This document shows, piece by piece, positions 11,205 through 24,500 of a stretch of 64,000 bases of DNA. The stretch comes from Gliomastix tumulicola (Eukaryota; Ascomycota; Sordariomycetes; Hypocreales; Bionectriaceae), in the NCBI GenBank assembly GCA_001599755.1, contig BCHX01000005.1, forward strand, positions 2,972,409-3,036,408. Direction: 5' to 3'. Each line of letters opens with the position of its first letter. Within the stretch, counting starts at the first letter, position 1. The notes under the pieces were generated by a model. The model searched no databases, was not told the origin of the DNA, and saw only the letters and a program-made list of their open reading frames with translations. Made by a program: the position numbers and the translations under genes.

Positions 11205-13696
11205 CTAAACCAAGATAATATCCGTCTCTTCTTCATCCATCCGGAATGGTAAATCTAGGCCGCGCTGATACCCTTGCAAGAAATCATCAAACACGAATAC
11301 ACCAACACGTTGCCAATGATCTTGCCCAGCGCCGTCATCTCTCCTCCCACATGGTATAACAACCAAGCCCGCATACTGAAATTCCGTTCTGCGTACGGTC
11401 GAATGATCAATATCACCAGAGTCGTCGGACAGTCGCGGATTGTTGTAGTGGCAGTTTCCGGATTCCGTATTGAACCACGCTTCGAACATGGTCAAGATCA
11501 TGCACGCTCCGCTCGGAAGGGCCGACCCGGGCAGGAGAGTGGCATCGTCATGGGTATACCTGAGTCCGTTCTTGGGCTCGTAGTGGTTGCTCTGAGAGAG
11601 TGCATACTGGCCCTTCGGGAGCAGGCGGAGGACCTCGCCGTCCCATCCCAGCGTGCATGGAATCTTTCGAGTCCGGAGCGTGATGGCTAGGCCGGCAAAG
11701 TCAAGCAGCAAATTGTCAGGGCTTTGAGATGCCTTTTGATGCCGGTAAGATATAATACGGGCCCGGTAGACAGTATTCTGCGCCCGCCGTTCCATGATGG
11801 TCGAAACGCTAAAGTCGACTGTATCAGCCTTGACAGACGCTGAGGTCAAAAGACGAGGAGGCACCGAAAACCAGGACCAAGAGGGAGCCACGTCAAGCCC
11901 CTTCTTTGCGAAATCGGCCACCGGGGTGGGAGGACTGACAACCCACAAGAGGTCAAACTCGGCCAATTCTTTCCAGATGCCCGCCAGATAGGTGAATGCT
12001 GTGTGTGACTGAATCGCCCGGACGATACCAGCAAAGGCAATCACCCGATCCGTTTCGTATGTCAAAGCCGAGAGTCGGTAGTCCGCTACGAGAGGATGCC
12101 ACTGTTTTCTGAAATTCTCATTGGGATCTTGATCGTCCTGCTTGCCTTCGATGATTCCAGCAAACACAGAGTAGAGGCGTCTCTTTGATCGCGGTATGTT
12201 GGGCAGCGACCCGAAGAACTCGTCTTCGGTACTCTCGCAGCACTCCCACATCAGCCGATTTGGTCCGTAGTAGACGTTTCGTGGGCAGAGTAGGCGTTCT
12301 TGGTATGCCCAGGCTCGTGAGAGAAGAGGCCAGATGGTTTTGTAAAGGCTGGGGGACCAGAATTGCGTCACGAACCCGGGGCGGTCTTGAACGACGAGTG
12401 TACGACGTGGTGAGCCATTCGAATTACCGTCCCCCGATTGGGGCGGGGACAGCTGGCAGGGAAGATGAACGCGAGGATCTCGGAGGTGCTGCTTGCTATT
12501 CTCGTCCGTTGGGGGGTACACGTAGGAGATGTTGCAGGCTGTTCGCCCGTATACTGTCGCCATTTTGAGCGCCTCCCTCTGCCAGTCCTCCGTAGAGTTC
12601 TGAATAATGCACAGAGAGTCGATCCAGATGTACCGAATGCCTAGGGCCAAGGTGATCCGCATCGCATCCAGGTACCTTTCTGGCAACTCGGCCCGAGGCA
12701 CCTCCTGCATATACTCTTGCAGCCGTTCCAGGACCAACTGAGGATTAGCAGCAGGGTCGGGGCCCCAAGGATGGCTGAGCGTGGTATACTGCAGCTCGGG
12801 CAGACTGTCCACGTTGCATACTAATTTGATCTTGCCGTCCTGGAGATCAAGGAGCCTCGATGGGAGTTGGTCCACCGGTGCAACCATGCGTGAGAAATTG
12901 GAACATTTGGCGTGGTTTTGGGCACACTCTCCATGCCATGACTTGATGAGATTGAGCTTGAGGTCATGTTTCGACGAGATGGGCTCGGGTTCTACTTTCA
13001 GAGCAGCTGCGTTCAAGTTCGGATCTGCGATTATACAGGTTAGTGACTGAATCGCGCCGAAGGAGGAGGGTGAGCATGTGTTCTACATACTTGACGATAA
13101 ATAGATGAATAGTTTACTGAACTTGAAGGAGGATGCGAGGCCGAAGCCGGAGATGGTGGCGGAGCGAGCTTCGTGGGCTGTTGCGTCTGGGAGTTTGAGA
13201 ATGAGTGCGCCCAACTCACCACTTCAGAGAGTGACTGACTGTGAGCTACATCATTATCAAACTAGAACTAGTAGTTGGGAGACACATACATGACTGGTGG
13301 GTGTACCTTTGACCACCACCACTTCCTGCGTGAGGCTGTCCGCGGCAACTTATGATACAGATCAAAGTTCGCCGCCCTGAGCTTGATTTTGACATCTTTC
13401 GTAGTGACGATCGGACTGTCCGGGTCAAACAGGTGACCCGCTGCGCGTGTCCACAGCAAGGCACACAGGTGACAGTCGTTGAGATAGCCCGACTTGAGAT
13501 CCGCCGGCGAGCCCCAAATAAACCACTCTACTGTGTTGAGCCGGATAGTCTCCCCACGAGACATCTTGCGCAGCAGCCGGGACTCATGCTGAAGTCGCGA
13601 GCAGTTTGTGCAGAGCTGGTGAAGCTGGACCACATGTAGCTCGTCCTTGTCGCCGAGATGATCTTCGTAAAGACGGTTCGTGGGTGTGGATGCCAT
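11205..13696 (-). CDS. HET-domain (heterokaryon incompatibility) protein
   Basis: Reconstructed as three exons: 13696-13290, 13221-13091 and 13024-11205, encoding about 785 residues. Intron 1 (13289-13222) has a GTATGT donor and a GAAG acceptor, phase 2. Intron 2 (13090-13025) has GTATGT, a CACTAAC branch point and GCAG, phase 1. The N-terminal part has paired cysteines (LCTNC, CHLC) as is common before HET domains. The HET core is at about 260-400, with YTTLSHPWG, then LGIRYIWIDSLCIIQ, EDWQREA and VYGRTACNIS. HET domains mediate cell death on non-self fusion and are often paired with NLR genes, as here. The start chosen is the Met at 13696; the frame stays open to 13798. Intron 1 is the least certain boundary, but the reading across it is continuous and free of stops. 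Confidence 0.85.
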
Positions 13697-14113
13697 TCCC
13701 AAGGTCGAGGAAGGACAAGGATGCTTTGTTCGTCGATGGCAAATGTTTGGAAGAAGATGAATCAAGATGACACGAGTGTTGCGACCTGGCCAACACACGC
13801 GGCCGCAGGACTACAGGCCAGGCAGACAGGACGGGACCGGGTGATGTTCCGTCCCGAAGGAGGTTACTTACCCTGTACCCCGTGGTTCGATCGCGTGGCA
13901 GAATTTTGAACTTCATCATCTATCGTGAATACCGAGTGGCCCTGCCCGATTAAACTGAATACTTACACGTATTGTTAACTTTATTAACGATTTTCTCTAA
14001 GATCATGATAGAAAGCCAAGTACGAACAATTTCAAATGTGAATTCAGAGGAAAATCTATTACTAAACGAATATACGAAGCCCGAAGTACACAAATCCCAA
14101 GCAATTCCAAGGC
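13697..14113. other. HET promoter / NRPS 3' region
   Basis: The NRPS stop codon lies at 14114-14116 and the HET start at 13696, both on the minus strand. The interval is AT-rich near 13960-14090. No separate gene is supported; shadow ORFs at 13584-13919 fall here. Confidence 0.5.
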
Positions 14114-17100
14114 TCACAGGCCGATAATGGTATCCAGCTCGTTTGCCAACCGAGAGATCGTCTCATGTCGATAGAACCTCGCGCTCGCCGAGAATGTGAC
14201 CTCCCATTTCTCTCCCATTGGCCGCGCGGTGATTGAAATGAACGAGCGATCGACAGTGGCGTATTTTTGATAGACCTCAAGCTTGGAACGCGAGCCGGCG
14301 ACGTTGAGCTCAGCTTGTTCTTCGATGTTCTGAAACTGCAAAACGAAGCCGAAGGGATCACCTGCAGTCCCCGGGGCAGACTCTCCCACAATATCACTGA
14401 TCTGACTAGCTTCATGCGCGAGTCCGGCAACGCGCTGCTCCTGAATTCTCTGCATCACATGGTCGAGGTCATCGCAGTCTGAAAGATTGACTCTAATTGG
14501 GATGACGTTCACGCACGGCCCGGCGACATCCATGTGATGAGGGTGTGCTGCACGCCCGGACACCAGAAACCCAACAGTCAGGTCCTTGGATCCAATCAGA
14601 TTGGAGATTGCACGAGAGCAGAGCGCCACGAAAGAATTGGCGGCGGTACCGTTGCTCGGGGGTGCTTTCACCAGAATCTTGTGGTTGACGGGACCAGGCT
14701 TGGAGAGAGTGAACGCGTCATACTGCAGACGAGATGGAACCGATCCCTCGAGAAGCTGCCTCCAGTATGAGATGGATGCCTGTCGGTTTTCCCCTACCGA
14801 CTTCAGGAACCCTGAAAATGGTACTGTGACCGGCGGCTGAGTGCCGTTGAGCTCTGCTTCCAGACTTTGGAAGAGCTTGTGGAGCATGATACCGTCATAC
14901 TGCGCGTGTGAAAGCCGAATCGCCAGCCGGAGGGACCCATTGGGAGCTTGGAAGATGGCCATGCGGACGTAGGATTTACCTGGCTGAAGGTAATGCTTGT
15001 CCGTGGCGCACCACTGCTGGGAAGCCTCCACTGGAGATTCTACAGTGTGTAGAGAGATCTCGAGCGGAAGGTTTTGAGTGACAATCTGGAGATACCGGCC
15101 GTCGATACCGACGAAAATCGTACGGAGGATGTCGAATCTATCCCAGACACGATGGCAGGCAGATCGAAGCTGCTCGACGTGGATTTCACGAGAGAAATCC
15201 AGGAAGAAGTGGTATGTCTGGCCAAGTGGAGCAGAGATGGCTGATCGAATGCACTGTTGCTGGAAGTCTGTAGTTGGAAGGACGTCGACAATCGTGATGT
15301 CAGGGTGGTGGGCTAGAATGATGGGATATAGTCGATCTAGCGAGACGTCCACGAGGGAAAATGGAGGTGAAGTATCACTGGAAGCGGTTTCTTGTGTGAC
15401 CTGATCGGCCAATGCTCGTAAACTGGGATGCTCGAAAATGTTGGCGACGGAAATGGACAGTCCCAAATCTCGAGCAGCCCTCACGAGTCGCATTGCCGAG
15501 ATTGAATCGCCACCAACGTGGAAGAAATTGTCGTGCGCTGAGATGGGCTCAACACCCAGGATAGAAGACCAGAGCCGTTGAAGTAGACGTTCAGTATCCG
15601 AGGCTGGTTCTTCGAAGGTACCATTGGTTCGAGCCGGATTGAAGTCGGCGATTTGCTCCAGAGTGAAACCAGCTGCCAGCTCCCTTAGACGACGACGATC
15701 CGTCTTGCCCGTCCCAGTCAATGGGATGCCCTTCAGCGGGATGTAAGCTGTAGGAATCATATGAGCCGCGAGAGAGCCAGCGATGTTATCGTTGATAAGC
15801 GTAACGAGGGGTGCGAGTACGGCTCTCACTTGGTCAACGGACTCGTCGACAGCATCCCCAAGCGCTAGGAATCCAACGAGGAGCGGCACTTTGCTGTCCG
15901 ATGGCTTTGCTACTTCAGCGGCTATGCCGACATTTGAGTGAGAAGCAGCAAGGCATCTCCTCAGATGATGTTCAACATCCCCAAGCTCGACTCGCTGCCC
16001 CCGAATCTTGACCTGATCGTCCTTGCGTCCGACGAAAACCAGCGTCCCATCAGAGTTGTATCGAACCAAGTCTCCTGTGCGATAGAGACGACCCGAACGC
16101 CCCGCGACACCTGGGCCGCCGCTGGTCAACCAGGGAGGATTCTCGACAAATGCCTCTGCAGTCTTCTCTGGGTTGCCTAGGTAGCCTTGGCCAACCATAG
16201 GTCCCTCTAGCCACAGCTCGCCGACTTCACCAATCGCAGCCAGCGCGGTTCCATCGCGACGGACGGCCCAAGTGACTAGCCCCTGACCTCGGCCTATGCT
16301 GGGCTCTCTTGTCTCTTGGCGCTTGAGATGGGTGAAAGTGCTCAGAACTGTGCATTCCGCAGGGCCATATGCGTTTTGCGCGCTTCCTGCTGCGCTCAAG
16401 TATTCTTGTTGCAGCTGAGACAACGCCTCACCGCAGGCAATTGCTGTGATGATTTTGGAAAGCAGGGAGCTAGGAAACAAGGCCCATATGGTCGGAGTGA
16501 GCAGAGCCATAGAGCACTGCATGGCTTCAAAGCTGCCGGGGACGTTGTTCTTCCTGTCGTCGTCGCTTGGAGTGCACAGACAACCGCCTGACGTTAAGGT
16601 GTGCAGGATATTGCCCCAAGCTACATCGAAGGCATAAGAGACGAAATCGAACACACGGGCTGTGCTGACGAATCCAAGGCTGCGCTGCTGGTGCTTAATC
16701 GCGCTGCAGAAACTGCTGTGTCGGATCATGACGCCCTTTGGTATGCCGGTGCTGCCAGATGTGAACACGACGTAGAGCAGATCCTCTGGCCTGACCTTGG
16801 GTAGTTCGTGCTTGTCTGCTTCGTGGGCCATGGTCTCTGCGAGTAACACGACTTCTTGCCCCGAGGACCCTTCGACCAGGCTCCGAGACAGCTCTTCGTT
16901 GGATTTGGATGACATGATCAAACGCTGTTTTGAGTGTGCATGTACCTGTTTGACGATGCCCTCAAGGTAGGAGGGTGGATAGCTCATGTCCAAAGCCACG
17001 GACGCAGCGCCGGCTTTCATAACACCGAGCATCGCGACTGGAGTCCACATTGACTTCTCAAAGCACAGGGGAACTATGTCTCCGGGCCCAATGTCTCTAG

Positions 17101-18589
17101 AGGCCAAGCGGTAGGCTAGGTTGGTAGAGAGCGTGTCCAGCTCGCTGTAGGTAAGGCTTCCGTCCCATGCGCAGATAGCAGTTGCAGTGGGCTGTCTCTG
17201 GACTGCAGTAGCGAAGTACTCATGTACACACGAGTTTACAGATTCTGGAACCGTCGAATTCCACGCCCAGATATCTGCCAGGTCTTCGGTGGATGCTGCT
17301 GCTACGTCGGAAACCAGAGAGCCAGAAACCTCAGCTTGGCACAATTGGCGTATGATAGCTTCGAACTGCTTAGCCATGCGCTTTGCTAGCGCTTTGGGCA
17401 AAACCTTGTTGTCGAAGCTCAAGATGAAGTCGAGCCCCTGACTGTGTAGATCGCAAATAGCCGTGAGGGCATTTGTGTTGAACTCGTGGACTGCATCGGT
17501 AGCATCGCTCTGTACTTCGGACAGCAGTGATGAGCCATCGTCGCCACTGGCTTGCAAGCTTTCCTTTGGTTGCACAATCAGCACAGACTGGAAGCTGTAT
17601 TCAGCCGGGCCCAGTCCTTCCAGACCCTTCATGCGCGATAACCCGAACTGCTCGTACGGTAGCATGTCAACAGATTGCTGCTGCACCTGCTGCTGTAGGC
17701 CCTGGGTACGAGAGCTTGGATCAACAAGGACGCGCACAGGTACTGTGGCGATGGTAGGCCCGGCTACAGAGCTGATGCCGGGCAAGGAGGCCTGGCGACC
17801 ACTCACAACGGCGCCAAACACGACATCTGTGGAATCCGAGTGTCGGGCTTGGAGGATTGCCCAGGCAGTCCTTATGATGTTAGAGAGTGTGATGTCCGTT
17901 CTCGGCCATGAGATTTCGAGAATAGGGTGGAAAACGGACTCGTTAGCTTGGGGCTGATATGTCGTAGACGGCAACCGGGGAAAGACTGGCGCTTCACATC
18001 CGGCGAACTGGGTCTTCCAGTACTTCGAAGCTACCTCCAAGCTCATCGTGGACACGTGCTTTACAAAAGCTTTGAACGGTACGGCAGCTGGTCGTTTGGT
18101 CCCATCATACGCGCAGACGAGATCTTCCAGCAGGAGTGGCAGCGACAATCCGTCGAAAAGGGCATGATGGACCGTCCACACAAAGTATCGATATCTGGCT
18201 TCCTTGTCGTCAATGAGAGCGGCATGGGTCAGGGCGGATCCAAGCCCAATGGCGCCATGTTGGTCCTCTGATAGATAAGTTGATAGGCTTGGACCATCAT
18301 GAAGGGACGGCCCGTCAGCCGAAACCACCTGGACTAGACCATGACCAGGGAGGTCTACTATCTGGGTGCGGAGAATGTCGTGGGTTGCAACAAGCTGATC
18401 CCAAGCCCGCTTGAATCTGGCAGTGTCAACATTGGTAGGTAGCTGGAACACTTTGCGGATGACGTATTTCCCAGAACGTTTCGCAGTCATAGCGAGAAGC
18501 CCTTGCTGGAGCTGGGTGCAGGGGTACATATCTACTACTTGACGGTAGTCATTGAACCCGCATCGAGCAGCTGCCTCGGTCTGGACACG
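14114..18589 (-). other. NRPS module 6 (C6-A6-T6-CT), terminal
   Basis: C6 has an intact HHALFDG (7390-7396), again LCL-like and closely resembling C2. A6 specificity residues are D V G L I C A V L K. T6 serine is Ser8278. The last 400 residues are a C-like terminal domain with SHAQYDG (His8477, Asp8481), matching fungal CT domains that cyclise and release the peptide. Confidence 0.85.
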
Positions 18590-21500
18590 CTGCTCAAGCT
18601 CCTTGCAGCCGAGCAAGGAGAATGGAAGTATAGGTTCAATCTGTCTCGCGTCTTCTTCCCCAAGGACGCGAGCTAGGTCTGCTAGGCTTGGGGATTTGAA
18701 TACGTCGGCCACGGAGAATGATAGGCCCTCTTCGCGCGCAGCCGAGACGAGCTGCATGGCAGAAACCGAATCACCGCCGACTTTGAAGAAGTTATCATTG
18801 ATGGAAATGTTGCCCTGTTCCATGTCCAGAACGGACGCCCATAGACGCTGGAGTGAACGCTCGGAATCTGTCGTAGGCTCTTGATAGAATGCCCCTTGAG
18901 GTTGAGTTGGCCGCCAAGCTGCGAGCTGCTCCGAGGTCATACCGGCGATTATGTCTCGGAGACGCCGGCGGTCTGTCTTGCCAGTTCTGGTCATAGGAAT
19001 AGATGCTAACGGGATGTAGGCCGATGGAACCATGTAGGACGCCAGATGGTGGGAAACTGTGTCGTCAATCACCGGCACGAAAGTCTCCATTGTCCTCACG
19101 ACCTCAGGCAGTGTTGGCAGGGCTCCCTCGCCCACAATGAGAAATGCGACGAGGATGGGTGCTTGACCATTGGCTGGTTGTGCGACCTCGGCAACGACGC
19201 TGGTCCCTGGATGAGAGGTGAGGGATTGCCTCAGATGATGTTCAATCTCACCCAGCTCAACCCGCTGTCCGCGGATCTTGACCTGATCGCCTTTCCGGCC
19301 CAGGTACTGCAGAGTTCCGTCCGGGTTGTAGCGGACAAGATCGCCAGTTCGATAGAGGCGCCCCTGACGACTTGGGATGTTTGGCCCGCCGCGCAGAAGC
19401 CAACAGGGGTTTTCTACAAAAGACTCTGCAGTTTTCTCCGGATCGCCGAGATAGCCTTTAGCGACGAGGGGCCCCTCGAACCACAGCTCTCCAATCTCGC
19501 CGATGGCAGCAAGACCCTCGCCGTCCTTGCGCACGACCCACGAGAGATTACCATGCGCTCGACCTATGCTTGGATCTCCTTTGTATCCGGGTTCGATAAC
19601 TCCAACACAACTTGCCACTGTGACCTCGGCTGACCCGTACCCGTTTCTCATAGACGGTATGTCAGACCACTGAGCCAAGTCTGCCCGATGGAGCTTCTCT
19701 CCCGCGAATGTGACATTCTCAAGGCTCGGCACATCCTGATAAGATATGAGTCGTGCAAGAGTCGGGATCATGACGGTGTAAGTGACACCGAACCGGCACA
19801 TGGCGCTCGCAATGTCGCCCTTTCGGTCCTCGTCGCTGGGGATGCATAAGCAGCCTCCGCATCCCAAAGTATGCAGCAGGTTGAACCACACGGCATTGAA
19901 TGCGTATGAGGTGATGTCGAACACGCGGGGCTGACCGGCAGAAAATCCGAACGGCTCTCGGTGGTGCTGAATCGCACTGCTGAAGTTCCGATGAGTGACC
20001 ATGACGCCTTTGGGCGTGCCTGTGCTTCCAGACGTGAAGGCGATGTAGATGAGATCATCCGGCTGGGCGGTCCTTGAAGGGAGAAGAGGCGTTTTGGAAA
20101 TTCCCTGTATAATTGTCTCGGGAACGATCACGACCGCTTCTCCCCGCTCAGGAGTACGGGAAGAAGCTTCGGCTTGCGCGAGTCTGCGAGCCAGATCCTC
20201 CTTAGTCTGCGATGACAGGATGAAGCGGTGTTCTGAGTGAATGTGAGCTTGCTGGACCAGAGCTCGTAAGCGTGCCTCTGGATCGCTTGTATCCATGGTA
20301 GCAGAGGCTGCGCCAGCCTTCATGACGGCTAGCATAGCCACGGGCGTCCACATCGACTTCTCGAAGCAAAGGGGAATGATAGTTCCTGGGCCAGCCCCCT
20401 GCGAGATCAGATAGAAAGCTAGCTTTGCAGAAAGCACATCCAGCTCGCGATACGTAAGCTCGCCATCCCAAGCACAGATGGCGGGCTTGTCGGGCTGCCT
20501 GGCAGTCACAACGGTCAACATATCATGGACACAGCTTTCGGCGGCTTCTGGGACGATGGCATTCCAAGACCAGATAGCAGCCAGATCTGCATCGCCTATA
20601 GTCCGTACCTCTCGAACTAGGGTCGAGTCGGTAGCTTGAGTGAGTCGCCTCGTCAAGTCGCCAAATTGCGTGGCCATCCTTTCGACTTGCGCGGCTTCAA
20701 TGACGGAGCAGTCAAACTGGAAGCTAAGGCAGACACTGGCGTCCTGAACCTGGCACTGTAGAACCAACGCAACATCTGGACAGGGTTTGGAATTCTCTCT
20801 CTCAGTGTTGGCACGTTGCACTTGGAGGAGTGTCTGAAAATCACAAGCAAGGCCCTCGTCTTCCCCAAGCTGGCGGATCCAGTGCCGGCCTATGCCTCGG
20901 ACTTTTGCCATCTCATCGTAGATTTCTAGCGTATTCGCGAGCAACTCCGCCACGGGGATGTCTTCATCGATGAGCATGCGGACAGGCGCAGTGGCAGGCA
21001 TACCGTTTCCTTTGTGAGGCACAAGAGTACCGAACACGACGTCGTCTGTGTCTGTATATGTTGCGACTAGCAAAGCCCATGCAGTCCACACTATCGCCAC
21101 CGCCTCGGCATCACCTCCCTCGATGCACACATCCTCGACGGTGTACTCTGCCGTCGAGTCTGGCTTCGGCGTGGATGTTGCATGAGTCAAGGCCGGAAAC
21201 TGCGGAGCCCTCAAGTCCCGGAGTCGGACTCTCCAAGCCGATTCAACCTGTGTCTTGGGTGCGCCAGTTCGGTAGAGGAAGAACTCATCGTGCAGGGACT
21301 CATTCTTGGACTCGAGCTGGTCCTCTAGCAGAAATCGCATTGCAAGCTCAAAAGTTTCAACGGCTTCGAGGGCGAGGGAGGTTTCAAGATGGTCAGCGCG
21401 GTAGACAACTTGTACATCGGTGCCGGGTTCGTCAAGCTCAACAGCGATGCCTATGTCATACTGTTTCATGTCAGCTAATACACATGAATTGCTCCGTGAG

Positions 21501-24500
21501 AGGAAATTCTAGTATACGTACCTCATTCGTGTTGCTACCAGTGACGCTCTTTAGGCGCAGACCAGCGGTGCTCGCTTCCTCATCGTCGTGGACTGCTTTT
21601 CTTACAGTCATCGACGTGTTGAAGAGCTGCTCACCGTGAAGCTGCAAGCTGCTCTGAAGTTGGGCGAGGGAAATGTGCTGGAACTCGAAGTGGTTGATGA
21701 GATGCCGGCCTGTATCTTCCAATACCGTGCCGACGGGAGCCCCAACATGGATACGGCTCACCAACGTATTGATGAACGGCCCGACCATGCTGTCTACACC
21801 TTCAACATCAATATCTCGGCCCGACGCCAGGTATCCGAAACAGACATCTGACTTCCGGGTCAGTTGGGACAAAACCATAGCCCACGACACTTGGAGGAAT
21901 GTTGCGCGAGTGATATTCTTGTCCTGACAGAACGCGCTGATCCGATCTGTGACCGACTTGTCGATAGTGGCCTGCTCATGATACCTTTCCTCGTCGGTTC
22001 CAGCAGTGCGGCTTATGGTGGGTATTCTGCATGACTTGACGCCATCCAGGAATCGCATCCAGTATTCCCACTTGGTCTCTAGGGGTACACGCAAGATCTC
22101 CTTCATAACCGCGTGGAAGCCGGGAACGGGCGTGGATCGGCCCTGATCATAGGCATTGGATACGTCCCCTAAGAGGATTGGAAGAGACATGGCATCGATC
22201 AAGGCGTGGCTGATATCGAGGCGACAGGCAACGGTTTTCGGCCCGCCATCCCTTGAGCTTTCGGAAATGGTGACGCAAAAGGGAGACTCAACGTCAGAGA
22301 AGATGGGCGGTTCCATCTGAGCCAGGGTGTCCGTCGCCGGCTCGCCACCCGAAGAAACAACACGGCGAATCTGTGCCGTATTATGTGGAAGCTGAACCTG
22401 GAGAAAGGCACGAAGCTCAGCAGACTCTATAAAGGTGTTTGAAAGAATGGAGTGACGCGACGTCGCTATCTTCCACGCTGCTTCCAACCTGTCAGAGTCA
22501 ACTGGCTCCCCGCGGATGGTTGAGCACTCCCACACCTGGACGATGTGGTAGCTTGCTGAGCCTCTTGCGATGCCCAGCAGAATGCCCTCTTGCAGCGTTG
22601 TGCAGGGCATCAGGTCGAGTACGTCTTCAGAACGGATCCCCTTCCGCGATAGCTGAGCCATGATGCTATCCAATTTGTCGTAGGAGAGATTCAACAGCGG
22701 AAAGTCACTCAAAGTTGGCGTTGGAGGCATGCTACCCAAGGCCGACGTTGCAGAGCGGAACTCGTCCGCCAAGCTGTTCGACCATCCAACCAGGGCTTGA
22801 TGATGGTTCGCTCGTTGATGGATAGAGATTGACAGGCGAAGTGCTCCTTCCGTGATGCTTCCGTTCACCTCGACGAAGGCCAATCTTCGTGTGTTAGGCG
22901 ACGCTTGGGGGAGATCCAAATCTGAGCGACGGAAGATGGATCTCTCGCCCTCAAGTTGTTGGAACACGCCCCCGTAGTTAAAAATGAACTCGACATTCTG
23001 TGGGTCATTAGTATCTGAAGCACTGCCTCGGTGGTGACTGAGTGCCGCAAAGTAGGGCAGGCTCTTATCGAAAATTGCACGCCGAGTATCCTTGACGAGT
23101 CGGATGGCGTCGACAACAGTGCTGCATCCCTGGAGCGATACCTGAACCGGACAGAGTGAAGTGAGCCAGCCGACAGTCTCGGAGAGGTCGACGGAAGCAT
23201 CGCTGCCGAGGGGTTCGCGTCCGTGTCCTTCGACGAAGATTGCCGGGGCCGGACGGTCCGGACAAACTTTGTGGAGAGAGTGAATCAGCACTCCGGCCAT
23301 GATGTCCAGAGGCTCCGTCCTTAGACCGTGGTTGGCGCTGTCAAGCAGGAGAGACGTAGTCTGCGCGTCCAGCTGCACATGGCAGTCCTCGGCAGCGCTC
23401 AGCGTGTTCTCAGATGGCGACACTCCCCAAGACTCGACGTCGTGTGTAAGCTGGAATGGGAGGTGCTCAGAAGGGATCTTCTCCTTTCCAATCCTTTCTT
23501 GTATAGCCGCCCATTTGCGGAAAGACGTTCCAGTAAGTGGAGGTAGAGACGGGGCTCCTCTCAAGAGCTCCTCCAAGTCTCGCCACAGGATGCGCCAAGA
23601 GACGAGATCGACGACCAGGTGGTGCCCGGTGAGAAGGATGAAGAGCCGGCTGTCTCCTACATGGAAATAATCCACGGCGAATACCGGGCCGTTAATGATA
23701 TCCAACGATTCTTGTCTGGCCTGCGCCAGGACGTTCATTTCAGCATGAGACACGTTGTGAGCGTTGAAGGAGAAAGCGTCTGGGCCATTCCGAACAATGA
23801 ACTGCTCCCAGCCGTCCGAGCTACGCTTGAATCGAGCGCGAAGCATGGCGTGCCGAAGGACAAGGCATGTGCAAGCCCGTTGCACCTGATCTTTGGTGAA
23901 GGTTTGAGTCAACTCTAGCAGGAAGCTTTGGTTGAAATGGTTGAGGCCGTCAGGATGCAGCGAGAAGAAAAGGTGCTGCACTGGAGAAAGTCCCCAGGCC
24001 TCGTCTATGGCTTCCATGTCGTCTTTATCAGCCGTCGACTGGGCGAGGAGTCGACACTTGGGCGCAATAGCCTCGATGGTGGAATTTCGAAGGATGTCAC
24101 TGACTGCCACCTGAACTTTGTGTGCGCGTAATCTAGCGATGAGCTGCATGGCTGTGATGGAATCGCCTCCCAATTTGGTGAAGGGCGTGCTGATGGAGAT
24201 GCGTTCGAAAGGAACATTAAGAACATCAGCCCAGCTCCTGGACAGAATGAGCTCGATCTCACTGGAGGGGGGATCAGAGACATCTGTCTCCACGAATTGA
24301 AGGAGGTCCAGCCCACTGCCGATCTGTCGGAGCTGTCTTCTGTCAGTCTTTCCAGTGACAGTTGTGGGGATGCTGGCCGTGGGAATGTAGGTTGATGGAA
24401 TCATATGAGCAGGAAGTCGGGCGAGTAACTTCTCGCCGAGACCCCTCGTGAGGCCTGCGACTATATGCTGCAACGTCTCATTGCTGACATCAGCAGCTGA

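Noticed and set aside
19895..19897. RIP mutation as the cause of the Asp-to-Asn change
   Set aside because: RIP favours C-to-T at CpA; the affected C here, on the plus strand, would be in a CpG context, and other A5 motifs have also diverged.
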